Shown: positions 45,804 to 54,041 of the stretch, one piece after another
Position numbering within the stretch: position 1 is the stretch's first letter
Layout: each line of letters begins with the position of its first letter
Assembly: GCF_002608075.1 (NCBI RefSeq)
Contig: NZ_LAHA01000004.1
Coordinates: 226,444-290,443, forward strand
DNA from: Nostoc linckia z4
Lineage (GTDB): Bacteria > Cyanobacteriota > Cyanobacteriia > Cyanobacteriales > Nostocaceae
Reading direction: 5' to 3'
DNA: 64,000 nt
The notes under the pieces: generated by a model
Database searches by the model: none
The model's input: only the letters and a program-made list of their open reading frames with translations
Told to the model about the DNA's origin: nothing
Translations under genes and position numbers: made by a program

Positions 45804-46417
45804 GACTCACCCCCGAATTGTGCCCAAAACCTCTGCAACGCAACTCGTTTACCTGTTTCTATCAGCTCTTTTTCTGACTCTGGTACATCGTTAATCAGAT
45901 GCTCGATTTCAGCTAGTTGTGATGCCCTGTTTGAGAGGGGTAAAAGCTTTACTTCAGCTTCATTACCGGGACGAAAACCACGACGACGGTACAAATATTT
46001 GAAGTGGCGTTTGTCTTGTGGTAGTAATTTCTCCCACACATGAGCGTCCCACCCAGGCGGCATGAAGTAAGCTGATATCGGTAACAGGTTTTGTATTTGG
46101 GATTGGAGGAGTGCGATCGCTTTACCCTGTTCTTCAATCACCCGATTTTGCTGTTCAAACTTGGTCAATAGTTCTTCAATTAACTCCTGAGTTTGTGGTG
46201 CCAGTTCTGCCTCGCGGGTTTTAACAGCGAAGTCGTCATAAGAGGCTATGAGCCAGATAGAAAGTAAGTCAAAAGCAGATAAATACTCTACTGACCTATT
46301 CCACAGCAGATAGGACAATTCATCTAGCAACTCAAAGTCTATTCCTAACTCTTGGGCTATGAGTCGAGAGTCAACTACTAGTTGTCCTTGGTGGTGAATA
46401 ACATTCAGTTTGCTCAT
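45800..46417 (-). CDS. Rha-like DNA-associated protein
   Basis: 205 residues from ATG 46417. It begins MSKLNVIHHQGQLVVDSRLI, close to the N-terminus of phage Rha/antirepressor-type regulators (x-x-GQ-VVDSRxIAxxLGI). A coiled-coil (about 90-125, LLTKFEQQNRVIEEQGKAIA) and an aromatic/basic C-terminal part (HVWEKLLPQDKRHFKYLYRR) follow. Overlaps the next gene by 4 bp (ATGA), so the two form an operon. Phage-type regulation is an inference from the N-terminal motif. Confidence 0.6.
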   Translation of the reverse strand: MSKLNVIHHQGQLVVDSRLIAQELGIDFELLDELSYLLWNRSVEYLSAFDLLSIWLIASYDDFAVKTREAELAPQTQELIEELLTKFEQQNRVIEEQGKAIALLQSQIQNLLPISAYFMPPGWDAHVWEKLLPQDKRHFKYLYRRRGFRPGNEAEVKLLPLSNRASQLAEIEHLINDVPESEKELIETGKRVALQRFWAQFGGES

Positions 46418-46511
46418 AATTTGGTATGTGTGTTTGTCAACAAGGCAAGCAAAATTGACCCCCACGCAGGTTGCTGGGGGATTAAGGATTGTTGAGCGGT
46501 CAAAATAATTT

Positions 46512-46544
46512 GTAATTCGTAATTGATTTTTTAATTACGAATTA
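46512..46544 (-). terminator. Perfect 13-bp inverted repeat after the Uma2 gene
   Basis: GTAATTCGTAATT and AATTACGAATTAC pair perfectly around GATTTTT. It lies 16 bp past the Uma2 stop on the minus strand. AT-rich, so a weak terminator or a mobile palindrome. Confidence 0.5.
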
Positions 46545-46559
46545 CGTTAACAGGGGTGG

Positions 46560-47186
46560 TTATGTTTGCGGATACGCAGATTGAAAAATTTGTTCGGCGG
46601 TTAAATTCAAGTCTGGAAATGTTTGTGATTCGATGCGATCGCTCCCGCGAAACTGGCTAACTTGGTACTCACCATCAACCAATGAATAAACCGAGATAGT
46701 AGGTTGCTTGGGATTGCCAATAAACCGCCTACCACCTAAAGCTGCATAATCTACAATCCAGTATTCTTTAATGCCTAGAGTTTCATAACCAGCCACTTTT
46801 GTTAGATAATCATCACGCCAGTTAGTGCTAACAACTTCGATTACCAATGGTATAGATTCAGCTAGGCTAACAGTGGATTCTTTTTTCCAGAGTGGTTCAT
46901 TGACTAAATTAGGTTGATTTAATATCAGCACATCTGGCAAATAAGCTGATTCGCTCTCCAGCGGTTTAACTAACGCTGTTTTAGGGATGAGATAAGGAAG
47001 TTTTAGTCGCCCGATTTCGATAGATATGTTTAACGCCAAAAAACCTACCACTTCTTCATGATCGCCAGTTGGCTGTGACATCTCAACAACTACTCCATCG
47101 TGCAGTTCATAGCGTTTACCAGAATTGTCTGGGTATTTGGCAACGAATTCATCAAAGGTTACTAGTTTACGTAAAGCTTGAGTCAT
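46560..47186 (-). CDS. Uma2 family protein (PD-(D/E)XK nuclease fold)
   Basis: 208 residues. Family pattern: FDEFVAKYPDNSGKRYELHD at the start, PTGDHEEVVGFLALNISIEI, DVLILNQPN (Asp), IPLVIEVVSTNWRDDYLTKV (Glu-x-Val in the nuclease core) and GIKEYWIVDY. Uma2 proteins are very numerous in cyanobacteria; the fold is that of restriction-type nucleases but the role is unclear. It has an intact frame, unlike the relic at 12935. It lies between the Rha-like operon and a truncated HTH gene on the same strand. Confidence 0.92.
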   Translation of the reverse strand: MTQALRKLVTFDEFVAKYPDNSGKRYELHDGVVVEMSQPTGDHEEVVGFLALNISIEIGRLKLPYLIPKTALVKPLESESAYLPDVLILNQPNLVNEPLWKKESTVSLAESIPLVIEVVSTNWRDDYLTKVAGYETLGIKEYWIVDYAALGGRRFIGNPKQPTISVYSLVDGEYQVSQFRGSDRIESQTFPDLNLTAEQIFQSAYPQT

Positions 47187-47215
47187 AGGTTTTCGTAGGG
47201 CTTGCTCATTTTTTA

Positions 47216-47353
47216 TTAGCTAGCTTCTTCATCAGGTGCGTATTCTATAAGATCAGCAGGGGTACATTTTAAGGAATTACACAGAACATTTAGCGTCATA
47301 AATGGTACGGACTTAGCTTTACGCTCTAAGTGCTGAATATTTTGCAAAGTCAT
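47216..47353 (-). CDS. Short XRE-type HTH fragment (45 aa)
   Basis: MTLQNIQHLERKAKSVPFMT followed by LNVLCNSLKCTPADLIEYAP matches the second half of small Cro/C1-type regulators (recognition helix, then SxPFxTLxxLCxxLxCTPxDLL). The first HTH half is missing: the frame remains open upstream for about 60 codons but without start codon or family sequence. It is probably a truncated regulator gene, or expressed only as this short piece. Confidence 0.5.
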   Translation of the reverse strand: MTLQNIQHLERKAKSVPFMTLNVLCNSLKCTPADLIEYAPDEEAS

Positions 47354-47631
47354 TCCATTGCAGTACTTTTGGTACTGAGCGCCATGTTCAAGCGCTGGTG
47401 CTACTCGCGCAGCTTCCGCCTTTTTTCCGCTTATACTAGAGCGATCTAGCGGCTTAAATTCCCCTGCCCAATTAAGGTATGCATTACGCGATCGCTTTTT
47501 TATATTACCAATTGTCTTCCAAAAGGGATACGTTTTTCTGTGTGAAATGACAAACCCGCCTTAACTAGTCGATGGAGGCGGGTCTTCTTTTAGGATCAAA
47601 AATATTCTTTGTAATTTTTGCCTCAATACTT

Positions 47632-47925
47632 TTATTTCTGTATTGAGGCTGTCAATTCCCCCTGGCGGAATTCCCTGACGGTTTCTAGCTGCTGCTTTAT
47701 CTCAGCAATTTCTCGCTCCAATTTATTAATGCGATCGCCCGTCTCTTCATCATCTAGAGAAATTTCGCCTTTTACAAACTTCTCAGCCAGCTTGAGCAAC
47801 GCTTCACTCATGTTTAATCCTATAGATTCAGCTTTGGCTTTGAATTGGGCTTGAAACTCATCAGATGTTCGCGCTCCTAGCCGAACATCTTTTCCATTGT
47901 CTTGTGTGCTTTTCGCTTTCACCAT
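47632..47925 (-). CDS. Ribbon-helix-helix-like regulator with coiled coil
   Basis: 97 residues from ATG 47925 (MVKAKSTQDNGKDVRLGART). The segment DVRLGARTSDEFQAQFKAKA..GLNMSEALLKLAEKF has the strand-helix-helix pattern of CopG/Arc-type regulators; the C-terminus is a coiled coil (RINKLEREIAEIKQQLETVR). Starts further upstream lie inside an operator-like inverted repeat and are rejected. It probably represses itself and the divergent operon starting at 48156 through that repeat. Plasmid copy control, partition or toxin-antitoxin roles are all possible. Confidence 0.65.
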   Translation of the reverse strand: MVKAKSTQDNGKDVRLGARTSDEFQAQFKAKAESIGLNMSEALLKLAEKFVKGEISLDDEETGDRINKLEREIAEIKQQLETVREFRQGELTASIQK

Positions 47926-47960
47926 ACGAGAACTCTTGAGCTTGTAAATCAAGCATAGCA

Positions 47961-48025
47961 CCCGTTTCCCAGTTTTTGATATTTTGTATCCCGTTTGGTT
48001 GACTTTAGGGAGACAAACGGGATAC
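47961..48025. promoter_or_regulatory. Operator candidate: inverted repeat GTATCCCGTTTG
   Basis: GTATCCCGTTTG (47986-47997) and CAAACGGGATAC (48014-48025) are perfect 12-bp inverted repeats 16 bp apart. A further half site ACCCGTTTCCC starts at 47960. They lie between the divergent RHH gene and the operon at 48156. Confidence 0.6.
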
Positions 48026-48155
48026 ACTAAATTCATGAGGCAAGCAAAGCCTTGTAATTACGAATTACGAATTACGAATTTGCACCAAAAGGCGATCGCC
48101 TGTCCTGAGAAAACTAACGATCGCCTTTCTTCCAAAAACTATGGAGAATTCCATC

Positions 48156-48458
48156 ATGCCACAAGCGATTCTAGACAATCAAGCGATCGCCCAACTTGAA
48201 CTTAACCAATACATTGATCAGCAAGCTCAAGATCTCGCTCCTGACTACGAAATTGATAGTGCAGAAGACGGCGATTTTGGCCCTCTCTACAGACTGTGGA
48301 AAAGCTACATTTTCCTGGGTTCTTTTTATCAAAACCTGTCTGGTAAGTGGGTTGCTCAACCTGCCAATAGTGATTGCCGTGCAGAATGCGATACCGAGTA
48401 TCAGGCACAATTAGTCATCTTGGCGATTCAAGGTTTAGTCGTTCCAGCAGCAGCATAA
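48156..48458 (+). CDS. Hypothetical protein, 100 aa, first gene of operon
   Basis: 100 residues. ATG 48156 is preferred over ATG 48141 because GGAGAATT lies about 9 bases before it. Sequence: MPQAILDNQAIAQLELNQYI, acidic middle (SAEDGDFGPLYRLWKSYIFL), LSGKWVAQPANSDCRAECDT and a hydrophobic end. Similar small cyanobacterial phage/plasmid proteins are known only as hypothetical. It leads a run of genes on the plus strand up to a terminator at 50701. Confidence 0.65.
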   Translation: MPQAILDNQAIAQLELNQYIDQQAQDLAPDYEIDSAEDGDFGPLYRLWKSYIFLGSFYQNLSGKWVAQPANSDCRAECDTEYQAQLVILAIQGLVVPAAA

Positions 48459-48539
48459 CAACTGACACCCATTATCAACGAGCGCCTAAACTTGGCGCTC
48501 TTTCTTGCTTTATAGGCTGACAAAAAATTGAGGTGAATT

Positions 48540-48770
48540 ATGTTGCAAGTTGGAAGTCTGGTCATTAATTTGAATGCGATCGCCTACGTCAACTTACAGG
48601 CGAAACAAAGTTACGTTACAGATAGAGTTTGCACTGTTGGAGTCAGAGTTTACCTGAAGGCATCTGACACTGAGGGCAATTTAGCAAACTTGTTTTTCAA
48701 GGGTGAAGAAGCTGAATATTTGCGGAAATATTTCACTTCTGTTGCGCCTCAGTGCGGGGGTGTAGAATGA
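48540..48770 (+). CDS. Hypothetical protein, 76 aa
   Basis: 76 residues with a good ribosome site (TGAGGTG) 6 bases before the ATG. The pattern VGSLVINLNAIAYVNLQA..VGVRVYLKASD..LFFKGEEAEYLRKYF suggests a small beta-rich domain. Its stop overlaps the start of the BRO-N gene (ATGA), so the two are translationally coupled. Function unknown. Confidence 0.68.
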   Translation: MLQVGSLVINLNAIAYVNLQAKQSYVTDRVCTVGVRVYLKASDTEGNLANLFFKGEEAEYLRKYFTSVAPQCGGVE

Positions 48771-49588
48771 GCAGCCTAACGGTATTTCAGTTTGAATCTA
48801 AAGAAGTTCGGTTTGTTGGCACAGCACTCGATCCTTGGTGGGTAGCAGCAGATGTTTGTGCAGTGCTTGATATCCGCAATAGTCGAGACGCGATCGCAAG
48901 ACTTGATGAAGATGAAAAGGGTGTCGGCAATATCGACACCCCTGGAGGAAGCCAAGAAATGACAATTATTAACGAGTCTGGCTTATACTCCCTTATCCTC
49001 ACTAGCCGCAAACCACAAGCGAAACGGTTCAAGAAGTGGATGACATCAGAGGTACTCCCCAGTATTCGCAAGACTGGTAAGTACAAACTACCACCATCTG
49101 AACAATCCCCGACACTTCAACAGTTAGATACAAAGTTACTGCCTCCATCAGTTGAAGAAATTTGTCAGGTTGTCGAGTTGACCTTGGGCAAAACCGAATT
49201 GCATCTGAACTTGATAGCGGGGGTAAAGCTCAACGCCATCGCTGCTTCACATCCCAATCTGATAGCTACTACTGAAACAGCAAAATCAGCATTGTCCATT
49301 TCAGTCAAAGAGGAACTAGTACGTCCAACACAGCTTTCGCGAAAACTAGAAGCCAAAACAGGCCAGAAGTGGAGCGCGATTCGAGTCAACAAAACTTTGG
49401 TAGACCAAGGTTTTCAGATCCTCAATCCAGATGGTAAAAACCCCGCCTATCTGCCTACTGAAAAAGGCTCATCGTACAGTCAGTTAGTCCTCGACACTGC
49501 CAAAGGGCGGGATAAAACTATTCAGTCCTTGCAGTGGCATTTATCGGTGCTGGAAGTATTGGAGGTCAAAGATGCTGGTGCGCCGTAG
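48767..49588 (+). CDS. BRO-N domain protein (phage antirepressor-like)
   Basis: 273 residues from ATG 48767, which overlaps the preceding stop. The N-terminal 110 residues are a BRO-N domain: VFQFESKEVRFVGTALDPWW, DVCAVLDIRNSRDAIARLDE, NESGLYSLILTSRKPQAKRF, KKWMTSEVLPSIRKTGKY. The C-terminal half (LEVLEVKDAGAP end) has a winged-helix-like segment (LVRPTQLSRKLEAKTGQKWS, AIRVNKTLVDQGFQI). BRO-N proteins are DNA-binding regulators of phages and large viruses. It indicates a prophage-related ancestry for this part of the island. The next gene overlaps by 17 bp. Confidence 0.9.
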   Translation: MSSLTVFQFESKEVRFVGTALDPWWVAADVCAVLDIRNSRDAIARLDEDEKGVGNIDTPGGSQEMTIINESGLYSLILTSRKPQAKRFKKWMTSEVLPSIRKTGKYKLPPSEQSPTLQQLDTKLLPPSVEEICQVVELTLGKTELHLNLIAGVKLNAIAASHPNLIATTETAKSALSISVKEELVRPTQLSRKLEAKTGQKWSAIRVNKTLVDQGFQILNPDGKNPAYLPTEKGSSYSQLVLDTAKGRDKTIQSLQWHLSVLEVLEVKDAGAP

Positions 49589-49874
49589 CTCCTTTGTGCC
49601 AAAGCACCCAATTGTCGAACTAGAGGAGTTCTTAAGTTGCTGGCAAGTAAACCACACAGAACTTGCTCAAATCTGCGAATGCAATATTTCAACTGTCCAG
49701 CAATGGTTTTTATCGCCAGACGATACCGATTATTGCTCACCCACCGAACACCATAAGCAGATGCTAGCCCAAGCACATTACTTGTGGCGCACAGAACAGA
49801 GAAAGGAGCGCAAAGGTCGCCTTAGACAAATGTATTGGGAAAAGCACTCTTTATCTGGTGGTGCAGATGGATAG
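49572..49874 (+). CDS. Small HTH-like protein, 100 aa
   Basis: 100 residues, starting inside the end of the BRO-N gene. The segment VNHTELAQICECNISTVQQW resembles a helix-turn-helix (tandem short helices with Ser-Thr-Val in the recognition position). The C-terminus is basic (RTEQRKERKGRLRQMYWEKH). It overlaps the next gene by 8 bp. Probably DNA-binding; the exact family is unknown. Confidence 0.68.
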   Translation: MLVRRSSFVPKHPIVELEEFLSCWQVNHTELAQICECNISTVQQWFLSPDDTDYCSPTEHHKQMLAQAHYLWRTEQRKERKGRLRQMYWEKHSLSGGADG

Positions 49875-50439
49875 TAACAACTACCCACGCCGGCGCAAAC
49901 GTTTATACAGTTCATCTAGACGCGACAAACTTCCACGCCTAATCTCCAAGTACGGCGCGAGATGTTTCTGGTGTAAGTGCCATTTAACGCCGGAGATTAT
50001 GACCATCGACCATTACATTCCACTCTCTTTGGGTGGGAGTAACAGAACCGATAATTTACGCCTAGCTTGTTACGGTTGCAACCAAAAACGAGGAAACGCC
50101 ATGCCAGAAGATACACCACAAATCATTGCCGAACAATCATGTATCCGTTTTCCCAATCACTGGAAAAAACCTAAATACCATTTAGGGCAACAAATGAAGC
50201 AGGGACAAATCATTGGTATTGAATACGACCCACTAGGAACAACAGCAGCAAGGCTGTTCGGTGAGAATTGGACTTATTGGTTGCTTGTTAATAACGACGA
50301 CATTGACGCAGAAAGCTTCACAGAGCACAGTCTTGAGCCAATGCCAGCAGAAGATAAAGAAAGTGAAATTGAGCCAAGCACTCAAGAGGAAACCTTTAGT
50401 GCTCTTGATGAACATCTTAGGGAGCATGGTTGGATATGA
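49867..50439 (+). CDS. HNH endonuclease
   Basis: 190 residues from ATG 49867. The HNH fold is complete: zinc-type CFWCKCHLT (C-x2-C), ITIDHYIPLSLGGSNRTDNL-like core (MTIDHYIPLSLGGSNRTDNL: His and Asn) and LACYGCNQKRGNAMPED (C-x2-C). The N-terminus is strongly basic (NYPRRRKRLYSSSRRDKLPR), fit for DNA binding. The C-terminal 90 residues are acidic and unassigned. HNH enzymes of this type act in phage DNA packaging, homing or defence. It is in a coupled operon with BRO-N and small unknown genes. Confidence 0.9.
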   Translation: MDSNNYPRRRKRLYSSSRRDKLPRLISKYGARCFWCKCHLTPEIMTIDHYIPLSLGGSNRTDNLRLACYGCNQKRGNAMPEDTPQIIAEQSCIRFPNHWKKPKYHLGQQMKQGQIIGIEYDPLGTTAARLFGENWTYWLLVNNDDIDAESFTEHSLEPMPAEDKESEIEPSTQEETFSALDEHLREHGWI

Positions 50440-50675
50440 ACTTAGAATCAATTACTGGAATTCGCCACGGATTACAAGATTGCCGCCGCGATGGACTAAC
50501 ACAGTTTTTCAACGAATTTATGACGGTTTTGATTGCTGAGGGTTATACGTTTGAAGATTTACTGGACGCTATTACTAGTTGGGTTGCTTTAAATCCGGAA
50601 CTTGAAGATGTGGTTAAACACCTTGAAGATGCCGAACAAAAAATGCGTCTTTTTCGTTCGCAATCTTCAGTCTAA
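50436..50675 (+). CDS. Hypothetical protein, 79 aa, last gene of operon
   Basis: 79 residues from ATG 50436, overlapping the HNH stop (ATGA). Helical throughout: GLTQFFNEFMTVLIAEGYTF, EDLLDAITSWVALNPELEDV, KHLEDAEQKMRLF. Acidic. The tight coupling to the nuclease gene makes an accessory or inhibitor role possible. A strong terminator follows at 50701. Confidence 0.65.
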   Translation: MNLESITGIRHGLQDCRRDGLTQFFNEFMTVLIAEGYTFEDLLDAITSWVALNPELEDVVKHLEDAEQKMRLFRSQSSV

Positions 50676-50700
50676 GTTATAGCGTTGGAATTGGGTAATC

Positions 50701-50735
50701 ACCCATGCAAGGTAACTATTGCATGGGTATTTTTT
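50701..50735 (+). terminator. Intrinsic terminator of the BRO-N/HNH operon
   Basis: ACCCATGCAA and TTGCATGGGT form a perfect 10-bp stem around GGTAACTA, followed by ATTTTTTC. Confidence 0.9.
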
Positions 50736-50997
50736 CGGGAATATATTATTTTTAGATTACGAAATATAAATAACTATTAGTAAATAATGCTCCCAACTAT
50801 TGCTATACAACAGCTTGAAAAAATTAAATGTGGGAAACAATCAAATAAATGTTAAAATTAATTAATGGCAAATAATCAAATTTTCAGGAGCAATGAATAC
50901 TCGGAGGTGAGAAGACGCAAGAATAAGAGAAGAAATAAAAATCTAAACAATATCTTCTCTTACAGTAATTAACTCGGCTAGAAATTCCAGATTTTCT

Positions 50998-51036
50998 AAA
51001 TCACCAAGCCTATCTCTGCAATAGGTTTGGTGATTT
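50998..51036. other. Hairpin upstream of the 51084 gene
   Basis: AAATCACCAAGCCTAT and ATAGGTTTGGTGATTT pair over 16 bp with one wobble, around CTCTGCA. It lies about 48 bp before the next start and could be a leader structure or the end of upstream transcription. The rest of 50736-50997 is AT-rich with no gene. Confidence 0.55.
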
Positions 51037-51083
51037 GGGTGGAATAAATTTTCACTCAAATTGTCCTTTACACCAAAACTATC

Positions 51084-51566
51084 ATGTTTGATGAACTGAA
51101 ATTAGGTTCTGTGGCAGCATCCGGATATCAGCAAACTGGCACTGCTGATTCTCGCGTCCGAGGGCAAAATGAATCCAGGGTTTATAAGAAACGATTGCTT
51201 AGTTTGTTTCCAGATGAATCAGATTTAGGAAGCGTGCCTTACAAGGAAAAACGCCCGCTAATTAATACTCCTGACTATGATGCCAATTCCGCTAAAAAAG
51301 AATGCAGAGTTTTCAAGGAATATTTACAGCGGTTATTTCCCATACCGCAACAATTAGAAGGTCAACTTTGTTATCGCATTCGGGGCTACGACTCTGATTT
51401 TGGCACTTATTACAAGGTGTCAATTTTGTACGATGGCAACAACTTAGAAGCTTTTAACTTTGCTTGCAAAATTGAACTGGTGGAGTTTCCCGCCAATTGG
51501 GATGAAATAGCCCGCAAAGAGTTGCGTTCTTTGGGGCTAAGTTCTGCGCTCACTAATTTGGATTAA
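51084..51566 (+). CDS. Hypothetical protein, 160 aa
   Basis: 160 residues. Two similar blocks are visible: SRVYKKRLLSLFPDESDLGS and CRVFKEYLQRLFPIPQQLEG, so the protein has an internal repeat. The C-terminal part is beta-rich (CYRIRGYDSDFGTYYKVSIL). No signal, membrane or catalytic motif. It is followed by the ParB-like gene with a 160-bp gap and may be transcribed with it. Function unknown. Confidence 0.65.
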   Translation: MFDELKLGSVAASGYQQTGTADSRVRGQNESRVYKKRLLSLFPDESDLGSVPYKEKRPLINTPDYDANSAKKECRVFKEYLQRLFPIPQQLEGQLCYRIRGYDSDFGTYYKVSILYDGNNLEAFNFACKIELVEFPANWDEIARKELRSLGLSSALTNLD

Positions 51567-51728
51567 TGATTGTGCGTTGTCTTGCACTTTTACTCGCATT
51601 ACTAATAGTTTGACACAGGAATCATCCCGGATGCAAGAAATTCCGTGGATTTCTGTGAGCTGCTTAGTTGATTTAGATCCTGGGCGTTAACTTGAAACGC
51701 CCAGAATATTTCTCTACCTTCAGTAATT

Positions 51729-52664
51729 ATGAAAATAACCAGAATCAGAATAAATGAAATCGAAAAAGATATTGGTTTATTTCAGTTTCGCTCCGTTGCT
51801 TTTGACGAAGAAAGAGTGCAATGGCTAGTTGCTAACTGGAAACCTGAAGCGTTAGACCCAATTGACATTTGGCTTTCACCTGATAATAGGAAGCTCTTGA
51901 TTGCAGGACATCACCGATTAGAGGCAATGACCCGCCGAGGTGATACTTCCGCACCTTGTCGGGTTCACCAAATTGGTTTAGAAGAAGCGCAAATGATGGC
52001 GTTGATGTCGAATGCTAATCGGCTGCAATATACCTCATTTGAATATGCGCGGTGTGTGGATTTTTTAATAACTAAATGCGCTAAGAACTACTGCCAAGCT
52101 GCGGAAAGTTTAGCGATTAGTGAGGGAATGGCGCACAAGTATCATTCCCTGATTTATCTTTTAGGAACAGATTGGGAGGTACAAACTGACAAATTAGATT
52201 TACTCTCACGCGCTTTTGAAGTGGCAAATTTCGCTGAAAATAATCCACTCACTCAAACGGAGATTCAATCACTATTCAAGATTACTGCCCAATACGATTT
52301 GACGGCTAACCAGATTCGCCAACTGCTGCGGGATATCCGCCGCCAAAAAGACGCCGATGCCAAAACTCAAGGAACTTTATTTGACCTTGCAAGCTTTGGC
52401 GATCGCACCGCTAAAGCTTTGAAGAAGCGAACTTTTCTAGATAATTGTGCGGCACAGACTTGGTGGCTTTATGAAATGATTTCGTCTGAGCGCCACCACG
52501 TTTTTCCAGAAGATATCAAAGAGCCGTTAATGAAAGAGTTACGGCGAATTTATGCTCATTGTATTGGATCAGAAGAAGCCGAAGTAGTGCCAGTTCGAGC
52601 CACCAAAAAAGGCAGAGCAATCCCAGTATCTTACGAGGATAAGGATAAAAATGACAGAACGTAA
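51729..52664 (+). CDS. ParB/Srx-domain protein
   Basis: 311 residues. The N-terminal 110 residues form a ParB/sulfiredoxin-type domain: ITRIRINEIEKDIGLFQFRS, PIDIWLSPDNRKLLIAGHHR with the GHHRLEA box (normally GERRxxA or GHxR). A helical middle part with HTH character follows (ESLAISEGMAHKYHSLIYLL). ParB-type proteins bind DNA and, with CTP, slide along it; free-standing ones on islands often regulate or cut DNA. No parA gene is next to it. The downstream gene overlaps it by 14 bp. Confidence 0.83.
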   Translation: MKITRIRINEIEKDIGLFQFRSVAFDEERVQWLVANWKPEALDPIDIWLSPDNRKLLIAGHHRLEAMTRRGDTSAPCRVHQIGLEEAQMMALMSNANRLQYTSFEYARCVDFLITKCAKNYCQAAESLAISEGMAHKYHSLIYLLGTDWEVQTDKLDLLSRAFEVANFAENNPLTQTEIQSLFKITAQYDLTANQIRQLLRDIRRQKDADAKTQGTLFDLASFGDRTAKALKKRTFLDNCAAQTWWLYEMISSERHHVFPEDIKEPLMKELRRIYAHCIGSEEAEVVPVRATKKGRAIPVSYEDKDKNDRT

Positions 52665-53346
52665 ATGGCATCCCCGTACTCGCCCCCAAGATGTGCGGGT
52701 GGGAAAACATTTTATGCTTAGCGATTTTCTCTACTCTCAAACTGCCATCACCAAGGGCATCCCCAACTGTCCTAGCAGTTGGACTGGTGTAGAGGTTCGG
52801 GGATTAAAGGGGCTGTGCAAGCACATACTCGATCCCGTTGTCGAGAACTTCGGGACAGTTAGCGTGACCTTTGGGTTTTGTTCGTTACAGCTTTGGAAGC
52901 ATTGGTATCCCAGCCTGGAAAATCCATTCGCGCTCCACCTGTTTCGCCCTCCCCAAGGGGGCATCGGCGGCGCTGCTGATATCCTCATTCACTCGCACCC
53001 CACCAATCCCCGTCCGGTATTCAACTGGATTCGCCAAAACTGCACCTACGACCGATTAATTATGTATCCTGGCAGTTCAATTATCTGCTGTGCTTGGTGC
53101 GAGCAGCGCCCCAGGTTCCACGCCAAAGAATGGATTTTTCCCAACGTTGGTGGAAATGCCGAATACGTGGATGCTGGTTGGGACGGCCCGCCGTCTCCCA
53201 AAAAAGGTTCAAATCCAGATTTTGAACAAGGGAAGCTATTTTGGGTTCCCTCAATGTTACGTGACTGTTCTTCTATGTTGGATCGCAATGCTAGCTTAGT
53301 ATCTTTTCTCATCCAAAACAGACAAGTACTTAGCAAGCTTTCTTAA
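52651..53346 (+). CDS. Peptidase M15-like protein
   Basis: 231 residues, translationally coupled to the ParB-like gene. HFMLSDFLYSQTAITKGIPN, VRGLKGLCKHILDPVVENFG, TVSVTFGF and GGIGGAADILIHSHP follow the order of zinc D-Ala-D-Ala peptidases of the M15_3 type (start motif, helix, TSGYRS-like strand, GxAADI). The expected third ligand motif is altered (RFHAKEWIFP), and four cysteines (IICCAWCEQR) are extra. It may be an inactive or repurposed relative, for instance a phage-derived lysin-like domain. No signal peptide. Confidence 0.55.
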   Translation: MTERKWHPRTRPQDVRVGKHFMLSDFLYSQTAITKGIPNCPSSWTGVEVRGLKGLCKHILDPVVENFGTVSVTFGFCSLQLWKHWYPSLENPFALHLFRPPQGGIGGAADILIHSHPTNPRPVFNWIRQNCTYDRLIMYPGSSIICCAWCEQRPRFHAKEWIFPNVGGNAEYVDAGWDGPPSPKKGSNPDFEQGKLFWVPSMLRDCSSMLDRNASLVSFLIQNRQVLSKLS

Positions 53347-53642
53347 ATGCAGTCGCCCAACCATCATTAATTTTTTTGAGCTAAGTACTTACACAAAATT
53401 AATTACACACATTTTTTCTCTATTGCCTATCTCCCCGAATGAAATTAATTTTGCTTGACTACTTAACCCAGAAGGTGCTTTTATTGTTGCCGTTATCAAA
53501 GGCTGGCAGAAAGCCGAAGCACAAGATTAAGGAAACTCCGCTTTTTCTTCTAATCCTGTGGACGATGCAGCGAAATTGATGAGCGATTTGTCAAGGGGGC
53601 AAGTTGTGGGAGCGGGATGTTAAAAATTTTCCAGAACCGAAG
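53347..53642. other. Spacer with a possible gene relic
   Basis: A short open stretch (about 53467-53530) encodes LLNPEGAFIVAVIKGWQKAE before a stop. It looks like a protein tail but lacks a start, so it is probably a relic. Nothing else seen. Confidence 0.3.
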
Positions 53643-54041
53643 CTAGACTTGTTCTTGTTCTACCTCTTGTTGAATGCCTATGAATTCTCTTCTTAAATCG
53701 TCGTCAGATGGTCTTTTAGGAAAATCCTCGTGGGTGTATATCCACAACAGATAAACAATACGCCTTGCATCATAGACCACATACATGAAGCGACATTGCC
53801 CCGCAGCACCATCTAATTCTGGTGTTCTAAACTTGATTTTCCTGAATTTGAAGTCCGGTTGATGCGAACCTTTAGGAAAACCCTCATCCTCTGAAAATGA
53901 ATTAGAGCTAGGATTTTCACGGAGTTTGTCTATGTAGTGTTCTACTAACTCCAAAAAAGAATTCCTAGCTCTTTCGTTTTTACGGTAGTGACTTTTAATT
54001 AGCTTCTTTAGGCTAATATCAAACCTCTCTAAGCGCCTCAT
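53643..54041 (-). CDS. RelE/ParE-fold toxin-like protein
   Basis: 132 residues from ATG 54041 (MRRLERFDISLKKLIKSHYR). Features: two N-terminal helices, FRKIKFRTPELDGAAGQCRF as the central strands, VVYDARRIVYLLWIYTHEDF (strand-strand with Tyr-Thr-His), matching RelE-superfamily mRNA interferases that act on ribosome-bound mRNA. It lies downstream of, and overlaps by 23 bp, a larger acidic gene. The order antitoxin then toxin and the overlap support a type II module. The partner is unusually long for an antitoxin (161 residues). Confidence 0.75.
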   Translation of the reverse strand: MRRLERFDISLKKLIKSHYRKNERARNSFLELVEHYIDKLRENPSSNSFSEDEGFPKGSHQPDFKFRKIKFRTPELDGAAGQCRFMYVVYDARRIVYLLWIYTHEDFPKRPSDDDLRREFIGIQQEVEQEQV

